From contig NC_059073.1 of NCBI RefSeq assembly GCF_020497125.1, forward strand, positions 11,739,225 through 11,803,224: DNA of 64,000 nt, given 5' to 3'. A program made the position numbers and the translations under genes. The stretch comes from Mauremys mutica. Taxonomy: Eukaryota > Chordata > Testudines > Geoemydidae. Shown one piece after another: positions 40,375-52,457 of this stretch (position 1 is the first letter of the stretch; the number at the start of each line of letters is the position of its first letter). Under the pieces are notes generated by a model that saw only the letters and a list, made by a program, of their open reading frames with translations, had not been told where the DNA came from and did not search any database.

Positions 40375-42655
40375 GGTCAGAAAAATGAGGAGGCTAAACA
40401 GAAATTAAAAGGAACAATCAACAGTGAAATGCCTGCAGACTGCATGGAGATTATTTAAAAACACTATAATAGAGGCTAGACTAAATGAGGATTTAAAAAA
40501 GAAAATGCCACCATGGCTAAACAGCGGAGTAAAAGAGGCAATTAGAGGCAAAAAGGCATGTTTTAAAAATTGGAAGTCAGATCTTCCTGAGAAGAATAGA
40601 AAGGAACATAAACTCTGGCAAGTCAAGTGTAATAAGGCATGTGAAAAAAAGAATCTGAAAAGCAGCTAGCAAAAGACACAAAAAACAATGGCAAAAAAAT
40701 TAAGTACATCAGAAGCAGGAAGCCTGACAAACAGTGAGTAGGGCCACTGGACGATTGAGGTGCTAAAGGAACGTTCAAGAAAGACAAGGCCATTGTGGAG
40801 AATCTAAATGAATTCTTTGCCTCAGTCTTCATTACAGAGAGTGTGAGGGAGATTCCCACACCGGAGCCATTCTTATGTGACAAATCTGAAGAATTGTCCC
40901 CGAGTGAGGTGTCAGTAAGAGGAGGTTTTGAAAGAAATTGATAAATTATTAAACTGTAATAAGTCACCAGGACCGTATAGTAGTCTCCCAAGAGTTCTGA
41001 AGGAACTCAGATATGAATTTACAGAACTACTAACTGTAGTATGTAACCTGTCACTTAAATCAGTCTCTGTACCAGATGACAGGAGGATAGCTAATGTAAT
41101 GTAGATTTAAAAAAAAAAAGGCTCCAGAGGTGATCATGGCAATTACAGGCTGGTAAACCTAACTTTAGCATCAGGCAAATTGGCTGAAACTATAGTAAAG
41201 AACAGAATTACCAGACACATAGATGAACGCAGTATATTGGGGAAGAGTCAACACAGCTTTTGCCAAGAGAAATCGTGCCTCACCAATCTATTAGAATTCA
41301 CTGAAGGTGTCAACAATGGATATAATGTACTTGGACTTCCAGAAAGCCTTTGAGAAGATCTCACAACAAAGAGGGCATAAAAAGTAGGAGACTGCTAATA
41401 AAATTTGCAGATGACACAAAGTTGGGAGGTATTACCAATATGAAGGAGGACTGGAATATCATGCAAGGAGATATGGAGGACCTTGAAAACTGGAGTAATA
41501 GAAATGAGATGAAATTTAGTAGTGCAAATTGCAAGGTCATGCACTTAGAGACTATCAACACATTTTTTTGCCATAAGCTGGGGATGTATCAGTTGGAAGC
41601 GACAGAGGAGGAGAAAAACTTGGGTTTGTTGATGAATTACAAGATGATTATGAGCTGCCAATGTAATGAGGCCATGAAAAAGGCTTATACACTCCCAGGA
41701 TGCATCAGGCGAGGTATTTCCTGTAGAGATAGGGAAGTGTTATTGCCATTATACAAGGCACTGGTGAGACCTTATCTGGAACAATGTATGCAGTTCTGGT
41801 CTCCCATGTTTAAGAAAAATGAATTCAAACTGGAACAGGTGCAAAGAAGGGCTACTAGGATGATCAGAGGAATGGAAAACATACCTTACGAGAGGAGACT
41901 AAATGAGCTTGGCTTGTTTAGCCTAACCAAAAGAAGGTCGAGGGGAGATATGATTGCTCTCTATAAGTACATCACAGGGATAAGTACCAGGGAGGGGGAG
42001 GAGGTATTTAAGTAAAGTGCCAATGTGGACATAAGAACAAATGGCTGTAAACTGGCCATCAATAAGTTTAGGCTTGAAATTAGACAAAGGTTTTTTACCA
42101 TCAGAGGAGTGAAGTTCCAGAACATCTTTCAGAGTGGAGTAGTGGGGCCAAAAACCTAACTGGCTTCAAAACTGAGCTTGGTAAGTTTATGGAGGGCGTG
42201 GTATGACGAGATTGCCTACAGTGGCATGTAACCGGTCTGCAACTGCTAGTAGCAAAAATTCGGAATGGCCAGACATGATGCACTAGATGGGGAGGGCTCT
42301 GAGTTACTACAGAGAATTCTTTCACAGGTGTCTGGCTGGCAGGTCTTGCTGGCATGTTCAGGGTTCAGCTGATTGCCATATTTGGGGTTGTGAAGGAATC
42401 TCCCCCGGGTCAGATTGGCAGAGACCTTGGCGGGTTTTCACTTTTCTCTGCAGCATGGGGCATGGGCCACTTGCAGATTTAAACCAGAATAAATGGTGGC
42501 GTCTCTGTAATTTGAAGTCTTTAAATCATGATTTGAGGACATCAGTAACTCAGCCAGAGATTGGGGTTTATTACACAAGGAGGTGGGTGAGTTTCTGTGG
42601 CCTGCGGTGTGCAGGAGGTCACAATGGTCCCTTCTGGCCTTAAAGTCTATCAGTC
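40375..42655 (+). pseudogene. CR1-like (older subtype) LINE, long but broken copy
   Basis: Frames at 40424-40669 (MPPWLNSGVKEAIRGKKACF) and 41350-42015 (LLIKFADDTKLGG, 'EEKNLGLLMNYKMIMSCQC', 'LVRPYLEQCMQFWSP', 'RRSRGDMIALYKYI') are the linker and reverse transcriptase of a CR1/L3-type ORF2. The FADD catalytic motif is kept at about 41404. Frameshifts separate the parts and the palm part before FADD is damaged. The 3' part ends near 42655 with 'cccttctggccttaaagtct'. Confidence 0.85.
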
Positions 42656-42660
42656 TGAGG

Positions 42661-43244
42661 TCCTTTCATGGATCAGTTACTGCTTAAAAGATAGGAAATA
42701 AAGGGTAGGAATAAATGAGCAGTTTTCACAATGGAAAGTGATAAATAGTTGGGTCCCCTAAGGATCTGTATTGGGACCTGTGGGGTTCAGCATATCCATA
42801 GGTGATCTGGAAAAAGGGGTAAACAGTTAAGAGGCAAAGTTTGCAGATGTCACAAAATTACTCTGAATAGTTAAATCCTAAAAATTGCAAAGAATTACAA
42901 AGGGATCTCACTAAGTTGGGTTAAATTAGCTGTTACCATTCAAGAAAGAGATCTTGGAGCACTATGGATAGTTCTCTGAAAACATCCTCTCCATGTGCAG
43001 CGGCAGTCAAAAAAACCCCTGAATAGAATGTTAAGAGCCACTAGGAAAGGGATAGATAAGACAGAAAATAGCACAATGTCTCTCTATAAATTCATGGCAA
43101 GCACACACCTTGAATACTGCGTGTAGATCTGGTCACCCCATGTCAAAAAAGATACCTTGGAATTGGAATAGGTACAGAGAAGAGCAACACAAATGATTAG
43201 GGGTAGGAACCGCTTCCATATGAGGAGTGGTTAAAAAGACTGGA
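42661..43244 (+). pseudogene. CR1 LINE, left half (interrupted)
   Basis: 'ttgggtcccctaaggatctg' and 'ggtgatctggaaaaaggggt' correspond to the reverse transcriptase of the 30800 copy, with many lesions. The element breaks at about 43244 inside 'aaaaagactgga' and resumes at 45909 'tggactcttcagcttag'. Confidence 0.8.
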
Positions 43245-44051
43245 CCTTTGTCTATGGATATGTCTACACTACGAAATTAGGTCGAATTTATAGAAGTCGA
43301 TTTATTAGAAATCGATTTTATACAGTCGATTGTGTGTGTCCCCACTTAAGATCATTAACTCGGCGAAGTGCATCCACAGTACCGAGGCTAGTGTCGACTT
43401 CTGGAGTGTTGCATTGTGGGTAGCTATCCCGTAGTCTCTGCTGCCCATTGGAATTCTGGGTTGAGCTCCCAATGCCTGAAGGGGCAAAAACATTGTCGCT
43501 GGCTGTTCTAGGTAAATGTCAGCCCTCCCCGCCTGCAACGGCAATAAATCCTTTCTCGCCTTTTTTCCTGGGTTACCCGTGCAGACAACATACCACAGCA
43601 AGCATGGAGCCCGCTCAGCTCACCATCACTGTATGTCTCCTGGGTGCTGGCAGACATGGGACTGCATTGCTACACAGCAGCAGCTCATTGCCTTTTGGCA
43701 GCAGGCGGTGCATTATGATTGGTAGCCATCGTCGTCATCTCCTGGGTGCTCTTTTAGCCGACCTCAGTGAAGTTGGTCAGGGGTGCCTGGGCAGATGTGT
43801 GTGCTCCTGGCTGGCCTCGGTGAGGTTGGCCGGAAGCGCCTGGACATAAATGGGAGACGACGATGGCCAGCAGTCATACTGCACTGTCTTCTGGCAAGCA
43901 GCCAGGAGACAACTGTGGCTAGAAGTCGTACTGCACCGTCTGCTGCCAGCCTAAGATGTATCAGAGAGATGGAGTGGATCAAAGTAATAAAGAGACCAGA
44001 TTTGTTTTGTATTCATTTGCTCCCCCCTCCCTCCCTCCCTCTGTGAATAGT

Positions 44052-44130
44052 GGGGGAGGGATAGCTCAGTGGTTTGAGCATTGGTCTGCTAAACCCAGGG
44101 TTGTGAGTTCAATCCTTGAGGGGGCCATTC
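44052..44130 (+). mobile_element. Cry-SINE head inside the Harbinger
   Basis: 'gggatagctcagtggtttga' (A box) and 'gtgagttcaatcc' (B box) match the 5' tRNA-like part of the SINE at 23595-23776. The tail is missing. It is a SINE piece and not a tRNA gene. Confidence 0.75.
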
Positions 44131-44268
44131 TGTGTGACAACCCTGTAAGCCATGTCGTCGCTTGCCCCTCCCTCCGTCAGAGCAACAGCAGACAATCGTT
44201 TGCGCCTTTTTTCAGGGCAGACGCCATAGCACGGCAAGCATGGAGCCCGCTCAGACACCACCGCAATT

Positions 44269-44830
44269 ATGAGCACTGTAAACACCATGCGCATTATCCT
44301 GCAGTATATGCAGAACCAGAACCTGCAAAAGCAGGCGATTAGGCGATGGCAGTGCAGTGATGAGGACATGGACACAGACTTCTCTCAAAGCCCCGGCAGT
44401 GTGGACATCATGATGTTAATGAGGCAGGTTCATGCCGTGGAACGCTGATTTTGGGCCCAGGAAACAAGCACAGACTGGTGAGACCTCGTAGTGTTGCATG
44501 TCTGGGACAATTCCCAGTGTCTGCGAAACTTTCGCTTGTGTAAGGGCACTTTCATGGAACTTTCTGACTTGCTTTCCCCTGCCCTGAAGCACAAGAATAC
44601 CAAGATGAGAGCAGCCCTCACAGTTGAGAAACGAGTGGCGATAGCCCCGTGGAAGCTTGCAGTGCCAGACAGCTACCGGTAAGTCGGGTATCAATTTGGA
44701 GTGGGCAAATCTACTGTGGGGGCTGCTGTGATCCAATTAGCCAACACAATCAAAGAGCTGCTGATATCAAGGGTAGTGACTCTGGGAAATGTGCAGGTGG
44801 ATTCCAGGTCTGGGGTGAGAAACAGTTCCT
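44269..44830 (+). pseudogene. HARBI1-like transposase remnant
   Basis: The frame from ATG 44269 encodes a glutamine-rich start (YMQNQNLQKQAIRRWQCSDE) and, after damage, 'GTFMELSDLLSPALKHKNTK', 'EKRVAIAPWKLA' and 'GVGKSTVGAAVIQLANTIKE', the N-terminal part of Harbinger nucleases. TGA stops at about 44446 and near 44480 fall where CGA and TGG codons would be expected, consistent with C-to-T decay. The DDE catalytic region is not present. Confidence 0.82.
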
Positions 44831-45317
44831 GGCTGTCAGGGAAAACGGTTTCTCCGCTTCCTTGCTGTGAGCTATCTTCAACCTCCTCCTCCTCATCTTC
44901 CTCATCCCCCAAACCCACATCCCTGTTGTGTGCTACTCTGTTGACGGAGTCAAAGCACAGGGGTGTGGTAGTTGTAGGGGCATCCCCTAGAATGGCATGC
45001 AGCTCATCATAGAAGCAGCATGTCTGGGGCTCTGACCCGGAGCGGCCATTTGCCTCTCTGGTTTTTTGGTAGGCTTGCCTCACTCCTTAAGTTTCACGTG
45101 GTACTGCTGTGGGTCCCTGTTATAGCCTCTGTCCTTCCTGCCCTTTGAGATTTTTTTCAAATGTTTGGGCATTTTGTCTTTTGGAACTGAGTTCTGATAG
45201 CACGGACTCGTCTCCCCATACAGTGATCAGATCCCGTACCTCCCGTTCTGTCCATGCTGGAGCTCTTTTGCGATTCTGGGACTCCATCACAGTCACCTCT
45301 GCTGATGAGAGCTGCAT
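44780..45317 (-). pseudogene. Myb/SANT-like DNA-binding protein remnant of Harbinger
   Basis: On the minus strand, 'RKRAPAWTEREVRDLITVWG' (W-spaced SANT domain) is followed after a frameshift by 'MRQAYQKTREANGRSGSEP', 'CCFYDELHAILG' and an acidic run (DEEDEEEEVEDSSQQ). This is the accessory protein that helps Harbinger transposases bind their ends. It is broken near 45085-45120 and its 3' end joins the transposase remnant. Confidence 0.82.
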
Positions 45318-45908
45318 TCACCTGCAGATCGCCACGCTGGCTAAACAGGAAATGAGATTCAAAAGTTTGCAGGCCGTTTCCTGTCTACCTGGCCAGTGCA
45401 TCGGAGTTGAGAGCGCTCTCCAGAGCGATCACAATGGAGCACTCTGGGATAGCTCCCAGAGAGCAATACCGTCAGATTGTGACCACATTACCCCAAATTC
45501 GACCCGGCAAGGTCGATTTAAGCGCTCATCCCCTCGTCGGGGGAGGAGTACCAAAATCAATTTTAACAGCCCTTTAAGTCGAAAGTAATGGCCTCGTTGT
45601 GTGGACGGGTGCAGGGTTAAATCAATCTAATGCTGCTAAATTTGACCTAAACTCGTAGTGTAGACCAGGGCTAAGGTACAGAATTACTTCGGTATAACAA
45701 CGTTGCTCAGGGATGTGAATAATCCGCACCTCTGAGTGACCATAGTTATACTGACTCCTGTGCTGGTGTAGACAGCGCTATGTCAGCGGGACGGCTTTTT
45801 AACTGAACTGATGGGAGACGCTCTCTGCCATCAACTTAGAGCGGCCTCATTAAAGTGCTACAATGGCCCAGCTGCGCCAATGCAGCATTTTAAGTGTAGA
45901 ACTGCCCT

Positions 45909-46432
45909 TGGACTCTTCAGCTTAGAAAAGAGATGACGAAGGTTACGGTAGGGGTCTATAAAATCATGAATGGGGTGGAGAAAGCGACTAAGGAAATGTC
46001 ATTTACTCCTTCTCATAACACAAAAACGAGGTGTCATCCAATTATATTAATAGGCAGCAGGTTTAAAACAAACAAAATGAAGTATTTCACACCAGGCACA
46101 GTCAACCTGTGGAACTCATTGCCAGGAGACATTGTGAAGTCCAAAAAGTATAATGGCTTTCAAAAAAGAACTAGATACTTTCATGGAGGATATGTCTATC
46201 AATGACTATTAGCCAAGATGCTCAGGGATGCAACTCCATGATCTGAATGTCCCTAAACCGCTGACTGCCAGAAACTGGGATTGGACAACAGGGTATGGAT
46301 CCCTTGATAATTGCTCTGTTCTGTTCATTCCCTCTGAAGCATCTGGCACTAGCCACTATCTCAAGAGGTGATACTGGGATAGATGGGCCATTGGTCTGAC
46401 CCAGTATAGCCATCTTATATGCTTATGTAACT
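45909..46432 (+). mobile_element. CR1 LINE, right half and 3' terminus
   Basis: Continues 42661-43244 ('gtctataaaatcatgaatgg', 'gcacagtcaacctgtggaac') and ends 'tctgacccagtatagccatc...cttatg', the CR1 3' terminus. Without the 2.66-kb insertion the two halves would be contiguous. Confidence 0.85.
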
Positions 46433-47771
46433 TGCTGAATGCTGCTCCTAGCATGGCTGTTGTGGGCATCTAGGAGTTACTCCTCAAGTGGATGGAGTTT
46501 TGAGTGCTTTTGCAGATTGTTTTTCAACCATTCAGTCCGGGGTGGTGGTTCTAGCCATTTCCACGTCCTGGGAATAAGTGATCTTGCAGCCAAGAATAGC
46601 AATTCTTCTAAGATCTTCCATAGGGTGCTATTAGAGCTTTCTGCAGCTCATGCGTGTTTATAAAATGGCCCCACGATGAAAAATGTAAGATCTTAAACAC
46701 ATCTGTTTGGATCCAGCCTCTACTAGACAAGATGAGAACATTTAACTGGCAGCTAACTGTGTCAAACAGGTGAGCAAACTTTTTGGCAATGAATCATTGA
46801 GTCTTGAGAAAAAATCCACTTCCCTGTGGTGAGAAACTTTTAGCTGAACTTGACGGCTCTCTCCTGGGAATCTAAGAACTCACTAAAAACATGTGAATAA
46901 TTTTCATCTCTAATGGATGTGATGATAGGCTTCAAAACGTGACTGGTGTGTAAACTAATGCAGTGCTTTCTGAATCTGTCAGGAGACGGCTTCAGTGTCG
47001 CTGCTGCTGCTCATATCTCTGGCCAGTTTCTTCTCTGCTGCAACCTGGCAGTCTTTTCAGAGGTCAGTGCCTCTTCTGAGACTCCTGCCAGCATCTGTGG
47101 AACTGACAATAGGGTCAATTTTGTGTTGCTAGTGTCTGGGAAATTCCAGAGCAGGGAGTGGAGCTTTTCACACAGGATCACAATCCAAAAGAGACTTCGG
47201 GATGCCGAGAACAATGGAAGCTCTCCATCTCTACATCATCCTAGTGGCTCTGGTATGGGTGGCGCAAACAGAGTGGTTTTTAATCCTTTCTAAGATCTAG
47301 AGTGCAATGCAAGAAAGGCCTCAAACTTTTCAGATACCAGCTGGCCAGAGGTTGCTAGGAAAGACAAGAACTACTGTGTCCATATAGGAATCTCAGCACC
47401 TGCCTCAGCTGAAGGAGGGGGAGTGGAGGGATTCTGTGTTGGGCATTAACCCTGGAGAGTGTAAGTTTTTTTTCTAGCTGTTAAATATCTGGTTAAAATA
47501 TTCAAGTAGTGGCATTGTGCTGTAATCAACCTGACACAGGTAGAACACTGCTGAAAAATAGACACTTGGAATCAAATACCAAGTCTGATGCGTAGCCTTG
47601 GCCTGGGCAGATTATGCTGGTCGGGCAGAATTCAGAGGGGTCTGTCTGTGTTCGCACTCTGGAAGCAATTGCGTTGCTTACTGTGCTAATTAACCCTCAC
47701 TGATTTGTGTGAATAGGATGTGTGGATGTGTACAAGGGTGTGCCTGTGTGAAGAAGACTTGATAGGATAGA
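46433..47771. other. Unrecognised non-coding DNA
   Basis: No repeat or gene recognised. A 115-codon frame at 46946-47293 lacks similarity. Confidence 0.4.
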
Positions 47772-47774
47772 TTA

Positions 47775-47931
47775 GGACTTGTTTACACTTGAAAATTAAT
47801 GTAGATTAAGATAGGGTATGAATTTAAAGCACAGTGGCTGCTCCTGGATAACTCCATGTGTGGACTCGTATTCCAGGGCAAGTGTCCACATATGATGTTA
47901 ATCGGGAACAATTCCATGTGTAGACAAGCCC
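47775..47931. mobile_element. Short Harbinger-like MITE, TTA target duplication
   Basis: Ends ggacttgtttacact and gtgtagacaagccc; TTA at 47772-47774 and 47932-47934. Length 157 bp, non-coding. Confidence 0.8.
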
Positions 47932-48088
47932 TTAGGGAAGTGAAGTATTTGGGAGAAATCAAGAGGAAAATATGGAGAAGGGAAGGCTAGAACACAATGT
48001 GGGGTTAGAGGGAAAGAAACCATGACTGTGGCATGTGTGTATCAAATTGTGAACTCATTTTGTATTAGGACCTTCTTTATTTTTGTAA

Positions 48089-48290
48089 TGCACCTCTATC
48101 CCGATATAACGCTGTCCTCGGGAGGCAAAAAATCTTACTGCGTTATAGGTGAAACCGCATTATATTGAACTTGCTTTGATCCGCCGGAGTGCACAGCCCT
48201 CCCCACCCTTACACCCCAGGGCACTACTTTACCGCGTTATATCCGAATTCATGTTATATCGGGTCGCGTTATATCGGTGTATAGGTGTAT
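48089..48290. mobile_element. pogo/Tc1-mariner-like MITE
   Basis: Left 'cacctctatcccgatataac' and the complement of the right end ('cacctatacaccgatataac') are inverted repeats rich in 'cgttata'. TA dinucleotides occur near both borders. No transposase. Confidence 0.7.
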
Positions 48291-48409
48291 GTGCTGAGCA
48301 TGTCTAAACTTTCCCTAGGCAGCTTATTGCATTGCACTGAAGACAGTGCCTGCCCAAGAAAGGTTTTTGATATATCTGTTGAATGATGATCACTGAGAAG
48401 CCATCCATT

Positions 48410-48905
48410 GATTCTGATTGTCTCTCAACCACTTACTCACGCCTATCGAACAACAGATTTTCTGTAAAACAATAAATGACATGGAGAATCTGAATAGGGA
48501 AGTGTTATTTACCTCTTCACGTCATGCAAGAACCAGGGGTCATCCAATGAAATTAATAGGCAACAGGTATAAGTACTTCTTCACACAACATGCTCGTTGC
48601 CAGGGGATGTTGTGAAGGCCAAAAGTGTAACTGGATTCAAAAAATAATCAGACAAATTCACAGAGGATCGGTCCATCAGTGGCTATTAGCTAAGATGGTC
48701 AGGGATGCAACCCCCATGCTCTGGGGCTCCCTAAATCTCTGACCACCAGAAGTTGGAGCTGGATGACAGGGGATGGATTACTCGATAATTGCCCTGTTCT
48801 GTTCATTCCCTGTGAAACATCTGGTGCTGGTCCCTGTCAGAAGACAGGATGCTGGGCTAGGTGGATCACTGGTCTGACCCTATATGGCTGTTTCTTGTGT
48901 TCTTC
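48410..48905 (+). mobile_element. CR1 LINE 3' part
   Basis: 'atttacctcttcacgtcatg', 'gccaggggatgttgtgaagg' and 'atgctgggctaggtggatca' follow the same 3' region as 31540-31975 and 46000-46432. Frames are broken. Confidence 0.82.
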
Positions 48906-51530
48906 CATAAATGTGGTGAGCCTGACTGTGGGTGGGGCTGGGGCTTTCCAGTGGAAAGCATGGCAAAAAGGAGCAGACTTTTTGAGTGGGATGCTGCTCT
49001 GAGTTGATGCGGGGGAGAGGGTCGGGAAGCTGACCATTGCTGCTTGGAAGCAGGCTATGCAGGAGGGACTCCGCCCAACCTGAAACGCTGACAAACCCCA
49101 GGCTCACAGATTGGGTGAGAGTAGACTAAGGTGTGTCATGAGACTTTAATCTCCGCAAAGATCTGTTGTTCTTGAGTGCTTTCAAGACTGAAGTGACTGT
49201 GGCAAATGAGGTCTTTTCCCAAGCCTGTTTCTTGCTTCTTGCCATATTGTCCAGTAGGAGTTAACCCAGAAGCCCAGAGTGCCCGCAGTTTGGGCAGAAA
49301 ACTCGTTGGGGAGGGGATGAGGGATTGGGAGGTCTGAGGCAGTTGTTTCAAGGTCTAGGGGAGCTGGAATGTGGAGTCCCACCTTGACCCTGTAGACCCA
49401 GAGCTAGAAACAGAGACAGCTCAACCCAGCTCAGCTCAGACCCACTTGTCGTGGAAGCATGTGGGACCCAGCAGTTGGGTCTGCTCACAGCGGACTGGGG
49501 ACTGTGCAGAGGGGGTCTGGGCCAAGGTGTTACAGAAACATTGACTGGGGTCAGTGCAAAAGAAGAGATGCCATGTTCGCCTACAGAAAAGAGAGTGGAA
49601 ACTGGAGCAAAGCCAGCAGAGGTTTTACAGGAACAAGGGAAAATCTGTGCATGCATTTAAAGAGTGATTATCGAATAGAAAACTGATTGTAGATTATTGT
49701 TAAATACAGGGCTCAGTAAACAAGACAGTTCCTTATTCCTCTAAATTGCAGGTTTAAGGGATTTGATTGGGAGTAGTGGCAGCAAAAGAATCTCTCAACC
49801 TGACTAATAGACTTCATTCTCAAGCTAGTCGTGCTGGTAGAACTTCTGTATATCCACTTGCATACAATGACACCAGCTAACTGATGATTCAGTAGGGCAG
49901 TCTGTGTAGAGAATTACCAAGTGGCTAATCACAGTGGTGGGATTGTGAGGAGTTTTTTAAATTTATATCTCTTAGGGCTTGTCTTCACCGCAGAGTTAAC
50001 TCTAGTCCTGTCCACACACACACACGCTTACCTTAAGTGTTGGTGGTGCTTTTTACTCAAGTTGGCTGGCCCCTTGGGTATAGATAGACTTGAACACCTT
50101 AGATTTTTATCAATAAATGTCAGTTTTACCTTATGCACGCACAGACGAAAAAATACTTCCATTGGTGATAATAAAACGTATGGATAGGCAAAGTAAAAAG
50201 AATGCTTCTTGAGAACCTGTCAGAGTTTGATTTAAGGATATTTACTGTGTGTATTTTGACACATGATGCTGACTGTGTGTTTTAACTGTTATAAAGCTTT
50301 AATTTAGAGTCTCAATGTCTGTCATTACATAATTTCTGACCCCTTTCCCTTGTCTGCCCCCCCCTCCAATTTCTCACAACTATGAAAATTGAAATAGATA
50401 AAAATAAAAAAAGCTTAAAATAAACACAAGTATTATCTGTTGAAATGAGTAACCGCCCCTCCACCTCCGAATTCTGCTAAGCCTAGCTATAGGCTACAGA
50501 TCAATTTAGCACAACTCATCAGCAGTTAAGCTGCTCAGAGAGGTCATGTTGAGTGTGGTCGCGTTCACTCAAGCTAGGCTAATGTGAGAGGAGTAACTTG
50601 AGTGGATTCTTTAGTGAAGACATGACCTTACAGGTGGAGCAGTGGATGTCTTTGGCATTTCCTTCCTTTAGATGGGTTGTTTGGGTTTCACCTACTCACA
50701 TTCCTCTCATTTCTTCTCTCTGATGGCTCTTGCCCTGCAGAACCTGGCATGGTCATCAGAATTTCAGCATCAGTCAGTATGTCACTTAGTTTCCCCCATG
50801 AATTGAGTTCACCATTTCTTTCCTACTCTCAGGCTTTGTTGGGTTTTAAATTAAAGAGGCGCTCAGTTTAAAAATCAGTGTCTTTTTTTTTTTTAAATAA
50901 CCTTACCTGTTACTAATAAACTGCACATGAGCTTAAAACCAAAAGTACTTTTAAAAGAAATGTTGCTGTGTTTGCTGTTTCTTTTGTATTGCTGTCAGCA
51001 TTGGGCAGGTGTTAATAGTTGGTGTTAATTTCTCTCATGTTCTAGCCCAGTGCTACAGTATGAGTTGCGGACGCTGTAAGAGAATGGTTTTCTAACTGCT
51101 GCTTCTAAAATTTTGTTTTTAATTGAAACTTTTCTGCTGATTTCTGATTTCTGTAAAAGCATTGATCTTGGGTCGTAACATAAAGTGGTCCAGATGAAGA
51201 TTAAATGATGTGTTTGAAAGAGATTTGAAATAAGATGGAAAGAGAGTGGATATACGAAGGCTGTTCAGGAAGACGAGATGCTAGGAAGGGACAAAGAAAG
51301 CTGGTGTTGGATGGTTGTGGGGGACAGATTGGAACAAGACAATGAGTGGTCTAAACGTAGTTTTGAACTGTCCTGGAAAGGAGGGGTTATTTGTGGTCAC
51401 GCTTCTTTGTAGATTAAAAAACCAAAGCAAATTCTGTAGTAGCTATAACTGCTGCACAGCTAGCTGCTGAGAAAGCTTGTGTCACTCATGGTAGCCCTTC
51501 GTCGGGAGCAATTGCTGCACTTCTGATCCT
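48906..51530. other. Unrecognised DNA, one possible MITE
   Basis: An 'agggcttgtcttcaccgcag' end at 49974 and 'tagtgaagacatgacctta' near 50612-50630 could be a 0.65-kb inverted-repeat element. No gene. T-run at 50883-50894. Confidence 0.4.
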
Positions 51531-51534
51531 GCTG

Positions 51535-52000
51535 ATGGATATCCAAATCCACAGCCGTGAAAAACATGTCATGGACCATGAAATCAGACCTCCCCTGTGA
51601 AAACTAGCTATTGGAGAGGAGAAAGAGGGACAGGGCTGGGAGCATTTTCTGGGCCCAGCTGCTAGTCTGCTAGACTGGGGACAGGATTTCCCCTTCCCCT
51701 GTATGGCTGTTCTTGGCGGGGAGATCAGACCCACTTCACAGAAACTCCCCAGGCTGCAGGAATCTCTGTGGCTGTGCTGCCTTCAGAGCCCAGCAGTACA
51801 GAAGTGAGGGTGACAATCCCGCAACCCCACCCAGAACAGCTTTGTGACCCCCCCGCCACACCTCTTTGGGGGATGGGACCCCCATGGTTACAACATGGTG
51901 AAAATTCAGAGATAAACACCTGAAAATGTGAAATTGACCAGTTTTAAAAACCTCTGGCTATGAAATTGATCAAAATGGACCATACATTTGGTAGGGCTCT
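51535..52000. repeat. Repeat related to 36050-36239
   Basis: Contains 'gtgaaaaacatgtcatggac', 'gaaatcagacctcccctgtg' and an end 'tttggtagggctct' that is the complement of the 36050 copy's start. The class is unclear; the ends look like inverted repeats. Confidence 0.6.
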
Positions 52001-52377
52001 CGATACAGCCATGGGTGACAGTAATTGAGAGGGGTGGTGCATGGGCAGCTCTCAGTGATGGGGATTTTCCCAAAGACTCTCGCTGGAAAATACCTTTTGT
52101 AGAGTATAAAAAGTAGGTGTAAAGGGAAGAAATACAAATGGAACCTTCAGGCTTCTGATAGCTGGAGGGAGTATTTCCCTGCTGTAGTTTGGTTCAGTTC
52201 TTTTGTATATTACCCACATCTGTCTGAATTCCTCATTGCACTGCTAACGAGGGGTTCATGTCTGTCACATTGAAAATTTTCACTAGGAAATGTATTGTTG
52301 TGACCTGGAAAGGTAGGACTCCCACAAACATGTCATCCTGTACACCAGCTACTGAATAGAAGTCCATCCTAGGTGTT

Positions 52378-52457
52378 AGAACAAGGGAGTACGTCAGGTC
52401 TGGGATCTCTTCCAGCTCTAACACTGACTTGCTGTTTGACCTTGGCCAAGTCACTTA
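52378..52457 (+). repeat. MIR-like SINE core fragment
   Basis: 'cagctctaacactgacttgc' and 'gaccttggccaagtcactta' match the MIR core. Cut at 52458 by CR1. Confidence 0.65.

Larger units (their letters stand above)
43255..45670. mobile_element. PIF/Harbinger DNA transposon, internally deleted
   Basis: Terminal repeats share tgtctacactacga (left 43261-43274) with the reverse complement of the right end (ggtctacactacga), followed by similar 'ttaggtc'. A CTA triplet flanks both sides (43252-43254, 45671-45673), fitting the 3-bp target duplication of this superfamily. It carries both expected genes in convergent order: a transposase remnant on the plus strand and a Myb/SANT-like gene remnant on the minus strand. 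The C-terminal half of the transposase is missing. Confidence 0.82.
43245..45908. mobile_element. MITE remnant that hosts the Harbinger insertion
   Basis: The right part (45671-45908) contains 'ttcggtataacaacgttgct' and 'ctggtgtagacagcgctatg' and ends 'aagtgtagaactgccctt'. It is related to 32226-32442. Only about 10 bp of its left end remain visible before the Harbinger at 43255. It sits inside the CR1 copy 42661-46432. Confidence 0.6.

Noticed and set aside
44052..44130. Possible tRNA gene
   Set aside because: A and B boxes are present but the sequence is the head of the Cry SINE, without a cloverleaf-closing acceptor stem; the same holds for 23595-23776.
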